Shown in pieces: positions 12,257 to 25,059 of a stretch of DNA of 64,000 nt (its first letter is position 1; each line of letters opens with the position of its first letter). The notes under the pieces are model-generated. The model made no database searches, was not told the DNA's origin, and saw only the letters and a program-made list of their open reading frames with translations. Source of the DNA: Atriophallophorus winterbourni (lineage: Eukaryota; Platyhelminthes; Trematoda; Plagiorchiida; Microphallidae); NCBI GenBank assembly GCA_013407085.1, contig JACCGJ010014164.1, forward strand, positions 1 through 64,000, in the 5' to 3' direction. The position numbers and the translations under genes were made by a program.

Positions 12257-15200
12257 AAATTTTTTTTCAAGTTTAGCCAGGCAAAACCCATTTTGAGAGA
12301 GCGGGTTTTACCGCATCAAACTCAAAATGTCAGATTTTTTCAAAAAAAATTTCTTTAATTTTTTAGCAAATTTTTACACCCTCAAATTTGGGGTTCAAAC
12401 TATTTTGCTCACAACTCGCCGGAGGAGATGCAATCTCCCCACCACACTGGATTTTCGTGAACACAAGATTTTTTTCTCTATTATATATTACTATATAATA
12501 TAGTATGTATTTTTATCACTTTTTCGTGCACCATTTAGGCCCTTCCTTTCTTGCAAGGTTTAAAATACAAAATATTCAGCTCCCCTGTTCAGAACAAGAG
12601 GCCCAGGAAGAAAAAAGAAAAGAATTGAAAGACTCAAATTTGGGGTTGGAACTCACCAAATTTATTAAAAGAAGTGTGTAAAAATACACAAAAAATACCC
12701 CATATCCCCGGTCAAACTCACTTTTTTAAGTACGTAAGGGTCCCTCCTTACAACATTTTTTTTAACTTTAGCCAGGCAAATCCCACTCTGAGAGAGTGGG
12801 TTTTACCGTATAAAACTCAAATTTCAGATTTTTTCAAAATAATTGTCTTTATTTTTTTAGCAAATTTTTACACCCCCAAAGTTGAGGTTCAAACTATTTT
12901 GCTCACAACTCGCCAGAGAAGATGGAGTCTCCCCACCACAATGGATTTTCGTGAACACAAGATTTTTGTCCCTATTATACATTACCGTATAATATAGTTT
13001 GTATTGTTTATCACTTTTTCGTGCACCATTTAGGCCATCGTTTCTTGCAAGGTTAAGAATACAAAATATTCGGCTCCCCTGTTTAAAACAAAAGTCCCAG
13101 GAAGAAAAAAAAGAATTGAAAGACTCAAATTTGGGGTTGAAAATATGAATTTTTCAAAAAAGTGTTTCAAAAATACACCAAAATACCCCTATTTTGCCCG
13201 GTCAAACTCACTTCTTTCGAATACGTAAAATTCCCCCCTCATAAAATTTTTTTCAAGTTAAGCCAGGCAAAACCCACTTTGTGAGAGATGGTTTTCCCGC
13301 ATCAAACTCAAAATTCCAAATTTTTTCAAAATAATTTTCTTTAATTTTTCAGCGAATTTTTACACCCCCAAATTTGAGGTTCAACCTATTTTGCTCACAA
13401 CTCGCCAGAGAAAATGAAATCTCCCCACCACACTGGATTTTCGTGAACACAAGATTTTTTTCTCTATTATATATTACTATATAATATAGTATGTATTTTT
13501 ATCACTTTTTCGTGCACGATTTAGGCCCTTTTTTTCTTGCAAGGTTTAAAATACAAAATATTCGGCTTCCCTGTTCAAAACAGGAGGCCCAGGACAAAAA
13601 AAGAAAAGAATTGAAAGACTCGAATTTCGGGTTGAAACTCCCAAATTTATAAAAAAGTGTGTAAAAATACACAAAAAATACCCCATATCCCCGGTCAAAC
13701 TCACTTTTTTCGAATACGTAAGATTTCCCTCTTATAACATTTTTTTCAAGTTCAGCCAGACAAAACCCACTTTGGATAGATAGTTTTACCGCATCAAACT
13801 CAAAATTCCAAATTTTTTCAAAATAATTTTCTTTAATTTTTTAACAAATTTTTACACCCCTAAATTTGAAGTTCAAACTATTCTGCTCACAACTCTCCAG
13901 AGGAGATGATATCTCCCCACCACACTGGATTTTCGTGAACACAAGATTTTTTTCTCTATTAAATATTACTGCATAATATAGTATGTATTATTATCACTTT
14001 TTCATGCACAATTTAGGCCCTTCCTTTCTTGCAAGGTTTAAAATACAAAATATTTGGCTTCCCTGTTCAAAACAGGAGGCCCACGAAGAAGAAAGGAGAG
14101 AATTGAAAGACTCGAATTTGGTGTTGAAACTCCCAAATTTATAAAAAAAAAAGTGTTTAAAAATACCCAAAAAATACCCGATATCCTCGGTCAAACTCAC
14201 TTTTTTAAGTCCGTAAGGGTCCCCCCTTACAACAATTTTTTCAAGTTTAGCCAGGCGAAACCCACTTTGAGAGAGGGGGTTTTACCGCATCTAATTCGAA
14301 ATTCCACAATTTTTTCAAAATAATTTTCTTCAATTTTTTAGCACATTTTTACACCCACAAAGTTGAGTTTCAAACTATTTTGCTCACAACTCGCCAGAGG
14401 AGATGAAATCTCTCTACCACAATGGATTTTAGTGAACACAAGTTTTTTTCCATTTTATACATTACTGTTTGATATAGTATGTATTGTTTATCACTTTTTC
14501 GTGCACCATTTAGGCCCCCCTTCCTTGCAAGGTTAAGAATACAAAATATTCGGCTCCACTGTTTAAAACAGAAATCCCAGGAAGAAGAAAAAGAATTGAA
14601 AGACTCGAATTCGGGGTTGAGAATCCCGAATTTATTAAAAAATAGTGTGTCAAAAATACACAAAAAATACCCCATTTTGCCCGGTCAAACTCTCTTTTTT
14701 CAAGAACGTAAGATTCCCCTCTCATGACATTTTTTTAAAGTTCAGCCAGGCAAAACCCACTTTGGGAGAGATGGATTTACCGCATCGAACTCAAAATTTC
14801 AAATTTTTTAAAAATAATTTTTTAATTTTGTAGCAAATTTTCCCAATCTCAAAGTTAGGGTTCAAACTATTTTGCTCACAACTCGCTAGAGAAGATGAAA
14901 TCTCCTCATCACACTGGATTTTCGTGAACACAAGATTTTTTTTCCTATTATGTATTACTATATAATATAGAATGTATTTTTTATCACTTTTTCGTGCATC
15001 ATTTAAACCCCCCCATTTTGCAATGTTTAAAATACCAAATATTCGGCTCCCCTTTTCAAAACAGGAGGCCCAGAAATGAAAAAATTAAGAATTGGAAAAC
15101 TCGAATTTGGGAATGAAACTCTTAAATTTATTAGGAACATATTGTGTAAAAAATACACAAAAAATACCCTATTTTGCCCGGGCAAACTCACTTTTTTTAA

Positions 15201-15559
15201 GTACGTAAGGATCCTCCTTACAACATTTTTTTCTAGTTAAGCCAGGCAAAACCCACTTTGGGAGATGGGGTTTTCACCACATCGAACTCAAAAATTCAGA
15301 TTTTTCCAAAATAATGTTTTTTTGATTTTGTAGCAAATATTTACATCCTCGAAATTAGGGTTCAAAATATTTTGCTCACAACTTGCCAGAGGAGATGAAA
15401 TCTCCCCACCACACTGGATTCTCGTGAACACAAGATTTTTTTCCTGTTATATATTACTTTATAATAAAGTATATATTTTTTATTACTTTTTCGTGCACCA
15501 TTTAGGTACCCCCCTTTTTGCAAGGTTTAAAATACGAAATATCCGGCTCCTTTGTTCAA

Positions 15560-18500
15560 ACAGGAGGCCCAGAAAGAAAAAAGAAAAGAATTGAAAGACT
15601 CGAATTTGGGGTTGAAACTCCCAAATTTATTAAAAAAAGAGTGTAAAAAATACATAAATATACCCCATTTTGCCCGGTCAAACTCACAGTTTGAAAGTAC
15701 GTAAGCGTCTCCCCTTACAACATTTTCTTTCAAGTTTAGGCAGGCAAAACCCACTTTGGGAGAAGGGGTTTTCACCACATCGAACTCAAAAATTCAGATT
15801 TTTCCAAAATAATGTTTTTTTTTAATTTTGAAGCAAATTTTTACACCCTCAAAGTTAGGGTGCAAACTATTTTGCTCACAACTCGCCGGAGGAGATGAAA
15901 TCTCTTCACCACACATGATTTTTGTTAACACAAGTTTGTTTTTCCCTATTATATGTTACTATATAATATAGTATGTATTTGTAATCACTTTTTCGTGCAC
16001 CATTTAGGCCCCTCCTTTTTTGCAAGGTTCAAAATACAAAATATCCGGCTCCCCTGTTCAAAACAGGAGGCCCAGAAAGAAACAAAACAGAATTGAGAGA
16101 CTCGAATTTGGGGTTGAAACTCCCAAATTTATTAAAAAAAATAGTGTGTAAAAAATACACAAAATACCCTATTTTGCCCGGTCAAACTCACTTTTTTATG
16201 TACGTAATGGTCCCTCTTTTCAAACATCTTTTTTCAAGTTTAGCCATGCAAAACCCACTTTGGGAGAAGGAATTTTACCGCATCAATCTCAAAATTTCAG
16301 AATTTTCGGAATAATTTTTTTATTTCGTAGCAAATTTTCACATTCCAAAAGTTAGGGTTCAAACTATTCTGCTCACAACTCGCCGGAGTAGATGAAATCT
16401 TTTCACCACACTGGATTTTCATGAACACAAGATAGTTTTTCTCTATTATATGTTACTATATATTATAGTATGTATTTTTTATCACTTTTTCTTGCACCCT
16501 ATAGGCCCCTCTTTTTTTGCAAGTTTCAAAATACAAAATATCCGGCTTTCCTGTTCAAAACAGGAGGCCCAGAAAGAAAAAAAAAGAGAATAGAGAGACT
16601 CGAATTTGGATTTGTAACTCCCAAATTTATTTAAAAATCGTGTGTAAACAATACACAAAAAATACCCCATTTTGCCGGTCACACTCAATTTTTTTAAGTA
16701 CGTAATGTTCCCTCCCTACAACATTTTTTTTCGAGTTCAGCCAGACAAAACCCACTCTGGGAGAAGGAATTTTACCGCATCAAACTCAAAATGTCAGACT
16801 TTTCGCAATAATTTCTTTTAATTTCGTAGCAAATTTTTACATCCTCAAATTTAGGGTTCAAACTATTTTGCTCACAACTCGCCAGAGGAGATGAAATCTC
16901 CCCACCACACTGGATTTTCGTGAACACAACATTGTTTCTCCCTATTATATGTTACTATATAATATAGTATGTATTTTTTTTAATCACTTTTTCGTGCACA
17001 ATTTAGGCCCCTCCTTTCTCGCAAGGTTCATAATACAAAAAACCTGGCTCCCCTGTTCTAAACAGGAGGCCCAGAAAGAAAATAGAAAAAAATGGAAAGA
17101 CTCGAATTTAGGGTTGAAACTCCCAAATTTATCAAAAAATAGTGTGTAAAAAATACACAAAAAATACCCCATTTTGCCCGGTCAAACTCAATGTTTTTCA
17201 AGTACGTAAGGGTTCCTCCTTAGAACATTTTTTTTTCAAATTTAGCCAGGCAAAACCCATTTTGGGAGTAGGGGTTTCATCGCATCAAACTCACAGTTTC
17301 AGATTTTTTCAAACTAATTTTTTTTAATTTTGTAGCGAATTTTCACACCTCCAAAGTTAGGGTTCAAACTATTTCGCTCACAACTCGCCGGAGGAGATGT
17401 AATTTATTCACACACTGGATTTTCTTGAACACAAGATTTTTTTCTTATTATATATTACTATATCATATAGTATGTATTTTTATCACTTTTTCGTGCACCA
17501 TTTAGGCCCCCCTTTTTGCCAGGTTTGAAATACAAAATATTCGTTCCCCTGTTTGAAACAGGAGGCTCAGAAAGAATTGAAAAGAATTGAAAGACTCGAA
17601 TTTGGGGTTGAAACTCCTAAATTTATCAGAAAAAAAGTGTGTGAGAAATACACAAAAAATACCCCATTTTGCCCGGTCAAACTCACATTTTGAAAGTTCG
17701 TAAGCGTCCCCCCTTACAACATTTTCTTTCAAGTTAAGGCAGGCAAAACCCACTTTGGGAGAAGGGGTTTTCACCACATCGAACTCAAAAATTCAGATTT
17801 TTCCAAAATAATGTTTTTTTTAATTTTGAAGCAAATTTTTACACCCTCAAAGTTAGGGTTCAAACTATTTTGCTCACAACTCGCCGGAGGAGATAAAATC
17901 TCTTCACCACACATGATTTTTGTGAACACAAGATTGTTTTTCCCTAATATATGTTACTATATAATATAGTATGTATTTGTAATCACTTTTTCGTGCACCA
18001 TTTAGGCCCCTCCTTTTTTGCAAGGTTCAAAATACAAAATATCCGGCTCCCCTGTTCAAAACAGGAGGCCCAGAAAGAAACAAAACAGAATTGAGAGACT
18101 CGAATTTGGGGTTGAAACTCCCAAATTTATCAAAAAATAGTGTGTAAAAAATACACAAAAAATACCCTATTTTGTCCGGTGAAACTCACTTTTTAAAGTA
18201 CGTAATGGTCCCTCCTTTCAATCATTTTTTTTCAAGTTTAGCCATGCAAAACCCACTTTGGGAGAAGAAATTTTACCGCATCAAACTCAAAATTTCAGAA
18301 TTTTCGGAATAATTTTTTTATTTCGTAGCAAATTTTCACACCCCATAAGTTAGGGTTCAAACTATTCTGCTCACAACTCGCCGGAGTAGATGAAATCTTT
18401 TCACCACACTGGATTTTCATGAACACAAGATAGTTTTTCTCTATTATATGTTACTATATTATATAGTATGTATTTTTTATCACTTTTTCTTGCGCTCTAT

Positions 18501-19560
18501 AGGCCCCTCCTTTTTTGCACGTTTCAAAATACAAAATATCCGGCTTTCCTGTTCCAAACAGGAGTCCCAGAAAAAAAAAGAGAATAGAGAGACTCGAATT
18601 TGGATTTTTAACTCCCAAATTTATTTAAAAATCGTGTGTAAACAATACACAAAAAATACCCCATTTTGCCGGTCACACTCAATTTTTTTAAGTACGTAAT
18701 GTTCCCTCCCTACAACATTATTTTTCGAGTTCAGCCAGACAAAACCCACTCTGGAAGAAGGAATTTTACCGCATCAAACTCAAAATTTCAGACTTTTCGC
18801 AATAATTTCTTTTAATTTCGTAGCAAATTTTTACATCCTCAAATTTAGGGTTCAAACTATTTTGCTCACAACTCGCCAGAGGAGATGAAATCTCCCCACC
18901 ACACTGGATTTTCGTGAACACAACATTGTTTCTCCCTATTATATGTTACAATATAATAGAGTATGTATTTTTTTTATCACTTTTTCGTGCACAATTTAGG
19001 CCCCTCCTTTCTCGCAAGGTTCATAATACAAAAAACTTGGCTCCCCTGTTCAAAACAGGAGGCCCAGAAAGAAAATAGAAAAAAATGGAAAGACTCGAAT
19101 TTGGGGTTGAAACTCCCAAATTTATCAAAAAATAGTGTGTAAAAAATACACAAAAATACCCTATTTTGCCCGGTCAAACTCAATGTTTTTCAAGTACGTA
19201 AGGGTCCCTCCTTACAACATTTGTTTTTCAAATTTAGCCAGGCAAAACCCATTTTGAGAGTGGGGGTTTCATCGCATCAAACTCAAAGTTTCTGATTTTT
19301 TCAAACTAATTTTTTCAATTTTGTAGCAAATTTTCACACCTCCAAAGTTAGGGTTCAAACTATCTCGCTCACAACTCGCCGGAGGAGATGTAATTTATTC
19401 ACACACTGGATTTTCTTGAACACAAGATTTTTTTCTTATTATATATTACTATATCATATAGTATGTATTTTTATCACTTTTTCGTGCACCATTTAGGCCC
19501 CCCTTTTGCAAGGTTTGAAATACAAGATATTCGGTCCCCTGTTCAAAACTGGAGGCCCAA
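15560..19560 (+). repeat. Higher-order repeat, four monomers (~1,995 bp), two copies
   Basis: The block from about 15,560 to 17,540 is repeated from about 17,550 to 19,540. Diagnostic shared variants are GTAAGCGTC(T/C)CCCCTTAC (15,702 and 17,701), GAAGGGGTTTTCACCACATCG (15,760 and 17,760), GAGAATAGAGAGACTCG (16,585 and 18,578) and CGCAAGGTTCATAATACAAAAAA (17,021 and 19,012). Offsets are 1,993-2,000 bp, or four monomers. Neighbouring monomers within a copy differ much more than the corresponding monomers of the two copies, which defines a higher-order repeat. Confidence 0.82.
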
Positions 19561-19899
19561 AAAGAAAAAAAAGAATTTAAAGACTCGAATTTGAAGTTGA
19601 AACTTTCAAATTTTTCAAAGAAATAGTGTTTAGAAAATACACAAAAAATACCACATTTTGCCCGGTAAAACTCACTTTTTTTAAGTACGTAAGGAACCCT
19701 CCTTACAACATTTTTTTCAAGGTCAGTCAGGCAAAACTTACTTTGGAGAGGGTGTTTTACCGCATCAAACTCAAAATATTTAGATTTTTTCAAAATAATT
19801 TTTTTCAATTTTGTATCAAATTTCTACACATCCAAAGATAGGGTCCGAACTTTTTTGCTCACAACTCGCCAGAGGAGATGAAATCTACCCAACACACTG

Positions 19900-19945
19900 G
19901 ATTTTCGTGAACAAAAGATTTTGCTCGGCTAAACTTGAAAAAAAT
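19900..19945. other. Satellite orientation switch (tail-to-tail), out of phase
   Basis: Forward satellite reads to GTGAACAAAAGATTTTG (ending about 19,922). The next bases, CTCGGCTAAACTTGAAAAAAATG, are reverse-strand satellite from a different phase (complement of the CAAGTTTAGCCAGGC region). The two arms do not pair around the junction, so this breakpoint is asymmetric and part of the unit is missing. Confidence 0.85.
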
Positions 19946-20799
19946 GTTGTAAGGAGGGACCACTACTTACTTAAAAAAAGTAAGTTTGACCGGGCAAAAT
20001 AGGGTATTTTTTGCGTATTTTTAACACACTATTTTTTTCCTGCTTTGAACAGGGGAGCCAAATATTTTGTTCTATAAACCTCGCAAAAAAGGGGGGGCGT
20101 AATGGTGCACGAAAAAGTGATAAAAAATACATACTTCATTATATAGTAATATATAATGGGGAAACAAAATCTTGTGTTCACGAAAATCCAGTGTATTGGG
20201 GAGATTTTATCTTCTCTGACGAGTTGTGAGCAAAATAGTTCGAACCCTAATTTTGGGGGTGGAAAAATTTGCTACAAAATTGTAAAAACTATTTTGAAAA
20301 AATCTGAAATTTTGAGTTTGATGTCGTAAAACCCCCTTTTTCAAAGTGGGTTCTGCCTGGCCAAATTTGAAAAGAAATGTTGTAAGGAGGAACCTTCACG
20401 TACTTAAAAAAAGTTTGTTTGACCGGGCGAAATGGGATATTTTTGTGTATTTTTTACACACTATTTTTTTTAATAAATTTGGGAGTTTCAACCCCAAATT
20501 CGAGTTTTTAATTTTTCTCTTTTTCCTTTCTGGGCCTCCTGTTTTGAACAGGGGAGCCAAATATTTTGTTCTAATAACCTCACAAAAAAGGGGGGGGCAA
20601 AATGGTGCACGAAAAAGTGATAAAAAATACAGACTTCATTATATAGTAATATATAATGGGGAAAAAAATCTTGTGTTCACGAAAATCCAGTGTGGTGGGG
20701 AGATTTCATCTTCTCTAGCGAGTTGTGAGCAAAATAGTTCGAACCCTAATTTTGGGGGTGGAAAAATTTGCTACAAAATTGAAAAAATATTTTGAAAAA

Positions 20800-23700
20800 A
20801 TCTGAAATTTTGAGTTTGATGTCGTAAAACCCCCTTTTTCAAAGTGGGTTCTGCCTGGCCAAACTTGAAAAGAAATGTTGTAAGGAGGGACCTTTACGTA
20901 CTTCGAAAAAGTTTGTTTGACCGGGCGAAATGGGATATTTTTGTGTATTTTTTACACACTATTTTTTTAATAAATTTGGGAGTTTCAACCCCAAATTCGA
21001 GTTTTTAATTTTTCTCTTTTTCCTTTCTGGGCTTCCTGTTTTGAACAGGGGAGCCAAATATTTTGTTCTATAACCTCGCAAAAAAGGGGGGGCAAAATGG
21101 TGCACGAAAAAGTGATAAAAATTACATACTTCATTATATAGTAATATATAATGGGGAAAAAAATCTTGTGTTCACGAAAATCCAGTGTAGTGGGGAGATT
21201 TCATCTTCTCTGGCGAGTTGTGAGCAAAATAGTTCGAACCCTAATTTTAGAGGTGAAAAAATTTGCTACAAAATTGAAAAAATTATTTTGAAAAAATCTG
21301 AAATTTTGAGTTTGATGTCGTAAAACCCACTTTTTCAAAGTGGATTCTGCCTGGCCAATCTTGAAAAGAAATGGTGTAAGGTGGGACCCTAACATACCTA
21401 AAAGAATTGAGTTTGACCGGGCAAAATGGAGTATTTTTTGTGTATATTTCACACACTATTTTTTCAATAAATTTGGGAGTTTCAACCCCAAATTCGAGTC
21501 TTTCAATTCTTTTCTTTTTTCTTTCTGGGCCTCCTGCTTTGAACAGGAGAGCCGGATATTTTGTATTTTAAACCTTGCAAAAAAGAAGGGGCCTAAATGG
21601 TGCACGAAAAAGTGATAAAAAAATACATACTATATTATATATGAATATATAATAAGGAAAAAAATTTTGTGTTCACGAAAATCCGGTGTGATGGGGAGAT
21701 TTCATCTTCTCTGGCGAGTTGTGAGCAAAACAGTTTGAACCCCAACTTTGGGTGTGTAAAAATTTGCTACGGAATTGAAAAAATTATTTTATTTTAAAAT
21801 AATCTGAAATTTTGAGTTTGATGCGGCAAAACCCCTTCTCTCAATATGGGTTTTGCCTGGTTAAACTTGAAAAAAAATTTGTAAGTAGGGACCCTTACGT
21901 ACTTAAAAAAGTGAGTTTGACCGGGCAAAATGGAGTATTTTTTGTGCATATTTCACACTTCATTTTTTATTAAAATCGGATGTTTCAACCCCAATTTCGA
22001 GTCTTTCAATTCTTTTCTTTCTTTCATTCTGGGCCTTCTGTTTTAAACAGGGGGGCGGAATATTTTGTATTTTAAACCTTGCGAAAAAGACCGGTCAAGT
22101 GGTGCACGAAAAAGTGATAAAAAATACATACTATATTATATAGTAACATATAATAGGGAAAAACAATCTTGTGTTCACAAAAATCATGTGTGGTGAAGAG
22201 ATTTCATCTCCTCTGGCGAGTGGTGAGCAAAATTGTTCGAACCCTAACTTTGGGTGTGTGAAAATTTGCTACAAAATTAAAATAATTATTTTGAGAAAAT
22301 CTCAAATTTTGAGTGTGATGCGGTAAAACCCCCTCTACCAAAGTGGATTTTGCCTGGCTGAACTTGAAAAAGAATGTTGTAAGGGAGACCCTTCCGTACT
22401 TAAAAAAGTGAGTTTGACCGGGCAAAATAGGGTATTTTTTGTGTATTTTTACACACTATTTTTCCAATAAATTTGGGAGTTTCAACCCAACATTCGAGTC
22501 TTTCCATTCTTTTCTTTTTTCTTTCTGGGCCTCACGTTTTGAACGGAGGAGCCGAATATTTTGTATTTTGAACCTTGCAAAAAAGGGCGGGCCTAAATAT
22601 GGCACGAAAAATTTATAAAAATTACATACTATATCATATAGTGAAATATAATAGGGAAAAAAATCTTGTGTTCACAAAAGTTCAGTGTGGTGGTAGGATT
22701 TCATTGCCTCTGGCGAGTTGTGAGCAAAATAGTTCGAAACCTAACTTTGGGGGTGGAAAAATTTGCTACAAAATTGAAAAAATTATTTTGAAAAAATCTG
22801 AAATTTTGAGTTTGATGTCGTAAAACCCCCTTTTTCAAAGTGGGTTCTGCCTGGCCTAACTTGAAAAGAAATGTTGTAAGGAGGGACCTTTACGTACTTA
22901 AAAAAGTTTGTTTGACCGGGCGAAATGGGATATTTTTGTGTATTTTTTACACACAATTTTTTTAATAAATTTGGGAGTTTCAACCCCAAATTCGAGTTTT
23001 TAATTTTTCTCTTTTTCCTTTCTGGGCTTCCTGTTTTGAACAGGGGAGCCAAATATTTTGTTCTATAAACCTCGCAAAAAAAGGGGGGGCAAAATGGTGC
23101 ACGAAAAAGTGATAAAAATTATATACTTCATTATATAGTAATATATAATGGGGAAAAAAATCTTGTGTTCACGAAAATCCAGTGTAGTGGGGAGATTTCA
23201 TCTTCTCTGGCAAGTTGTGAGCAAAATAGTTCGAACCCTAATTTTAGAGGTGGAAAAATTTGCTACAAAATTGAAAAAATTATTTTGAAAAAATCTGAAA
23301 TTTTGAGTTTGATGTCGTAAAACCCTCTTTTTCAAAGTGGGTTCTGCCTGGCCAATCTTGAAAAGAAATGGTGTAAGGTGGGACCCTAACATACCTAAAA
23401 GAATTGAGTTTGACCGGGCAAAATGGAGTATTTTTTGTGTATATTTCACACAATATTTTTTCAATAAACTTGGGAGTTTCAACCCCAAATTCGAGTCTTT
23501 TAATTCTTTTCTTTTTTTTTCTGGGCCTCCTGCTTTGAACAGGAGAGCCGGATATTTTGTATTTTAAACCTTACAAAAAAGAAGGGGCCTAAATGGTGCA
23601 CGAAAAAGTGATAAAAAAATACATACTATATTATGTATGAATATATAATAAGGAAAAAAATTTTGTGTTCACGAAAATCCGGTGTGATGGGGAGAATTCA

Positions 23701-24790
23701 TCTCCTCTGGCGAGTTGTGAGCAAAACAGTTTGAACCCCAACTTTGGGTGTGTAAAAATTTGCTACGGAATTGAAAAAATTATTTTAAAAAAATCTGAAA
23801 TTTTGAGTTTGATGCGGCAAAACCCCTTCTCTCAATATGGGTTTGGCCGGGTTAAACTTAAAAAAAAATTTGTAAGTAGGGACCCTTACGTACTTAAAAA
23901 AGTGAGTTTGACCGGGCAAAATGGAGTATTTTTTGTGCATATTTCACACTTCATTTTTTATTAAAATCGGATGTTTCAACCCCAATTTCGAGTCTTTCAA
24001 TTCTTTTCTTTCTTTCATTCTGGGCCTTCTGTTTTAAACAGGGGGGCGGAATATTTTGTATTTTAAACCTTGCGAAAAAGACCGATCAAGTGGTGCACGA
24101 AAAAGTGATAAAAAATACATACTATATTATATAGTAACATATAATAGGGAAAAACAATCTTGTGTTCACAAAAATCATGTGTGGTGAAGAGATTTCATCT
24201 CCTCTGGCGAGTGGTGAGCAAAATTGTTCGAACCCTAACTTTGGGTGTGTGAAAATTTGCTACAAAATTAAAATAATTATTTTGAGAAAATCTCAAATTT
24301 TGAGTGTGATGCGGTAAAACCCCCTCTACCAAAGTGGATTTTGCCTGGCTGAACTTGAAAAAGAATGTTGTAAGGGAGACCCTTCCGTACTTAAAAAAGT
24401 GAGTTTGACCGGGCAAAATAGGGTATTTTTTGTGTATTTTTACACACTATTTTTCCAATAAATTTGGGAGTTTCAACCCAACATTCGAGTCTTTCCATTC
24501 TTTTCTTTTTTCTTTCTGGGCCTCACGTTTTGAACGGAGGAGCCGAATATTTTGTATTTTGAACCTTGCAAAAAAGGGCGGGCCTAAATATGGCACGAAA
24601 AAGTTATAAAAATTACATACTATATCATATAGTGAAATATAATAGGGAAAAAAATCTTGTGTTCACAAAAGTTCAGTGTGGTGGTAGGATTTCATTGCCT
24701 CTGGCGAGTTGTGAGCAAAATAGTTTTAAACCTAACTTTGGGGGTGTAAAAATTTGCTACTTGATTGAAAAAATTATTTTGAAAAAATCT
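20800..24790 (-). repeat. Higher-order repeat, four monomers (~1,991 bp), two copies
   Basis: About 20,800-22,790 and 22,790-24,790 match at an offset of about 1,991-2,000 bp. Rare variants shared by the copies are GGTGTAAGGTGGGACCC (21,372 and 23,373), GGGGGGCGGAATATTTTG (22,048 and 24,039), GAGTGGTGAGCAAAATTG (22,218 and 24,209) and CCTCACGTTTTGAACGG (22,531 and 24,522). The stretch 22,204-22,425 translates to exactly the same peptide as 24,195-24,416, showing near-identity over at least that part. Confidence 0.88.
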
Positions 24791-25059
24791 GAAATTTTGA
24801 GTTTGATGCGGTAAAACCCCCTCTTCCAAAGTGGGTTTCGACTGGCTAAACTTGAAATAGGAATGTTGTAAGGGGGGAACCTTACGTACTCAAAAAAGTG
24901 AGTTTGACCGGACAAAATGGGGTATTTTTTGTGTATTTTTAACACAATATTGTTTTATTAAATTTGAGAGTTTCAACCTCAAAATCGAGTCTTTCAATTC
25001 TTTTCTTTTTCCTTTCTGGGCCTCCTGTTTTGAACAGGGGAGCCGAATCTTTTGTATTT

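Larger units (their letters stand above)
12209..19920 (+). repeat. ~495-bp satellite array, forward block, part 2
   Basis: This continues the forward array after the LINE derivative. GTGAACACAAG landmarks lie near 12,451, 12,947, 13,437, 13,932, 14,428, 14,922, 15,420, 15,918, 16,410, 16,917, 17,412, 17,917, 18,410, 18,910, 19,400 and 19,905. Units between about 12,240 and 14,700 form a subtype: 'tttagcaaattttt' without the usual G, and a shortened 'aaaaaagtgtgtaaaaatac'. The block ends inside a unit, where orientation flips at about 19,921. I see no gene in this stretch. Confidence 0.96.

Noticed and set aside
20346..20795. 149-codon open frame in the inverted block
   Set aside because: It is the antisense frame of the satellite and is not kept in neighbouring copies.
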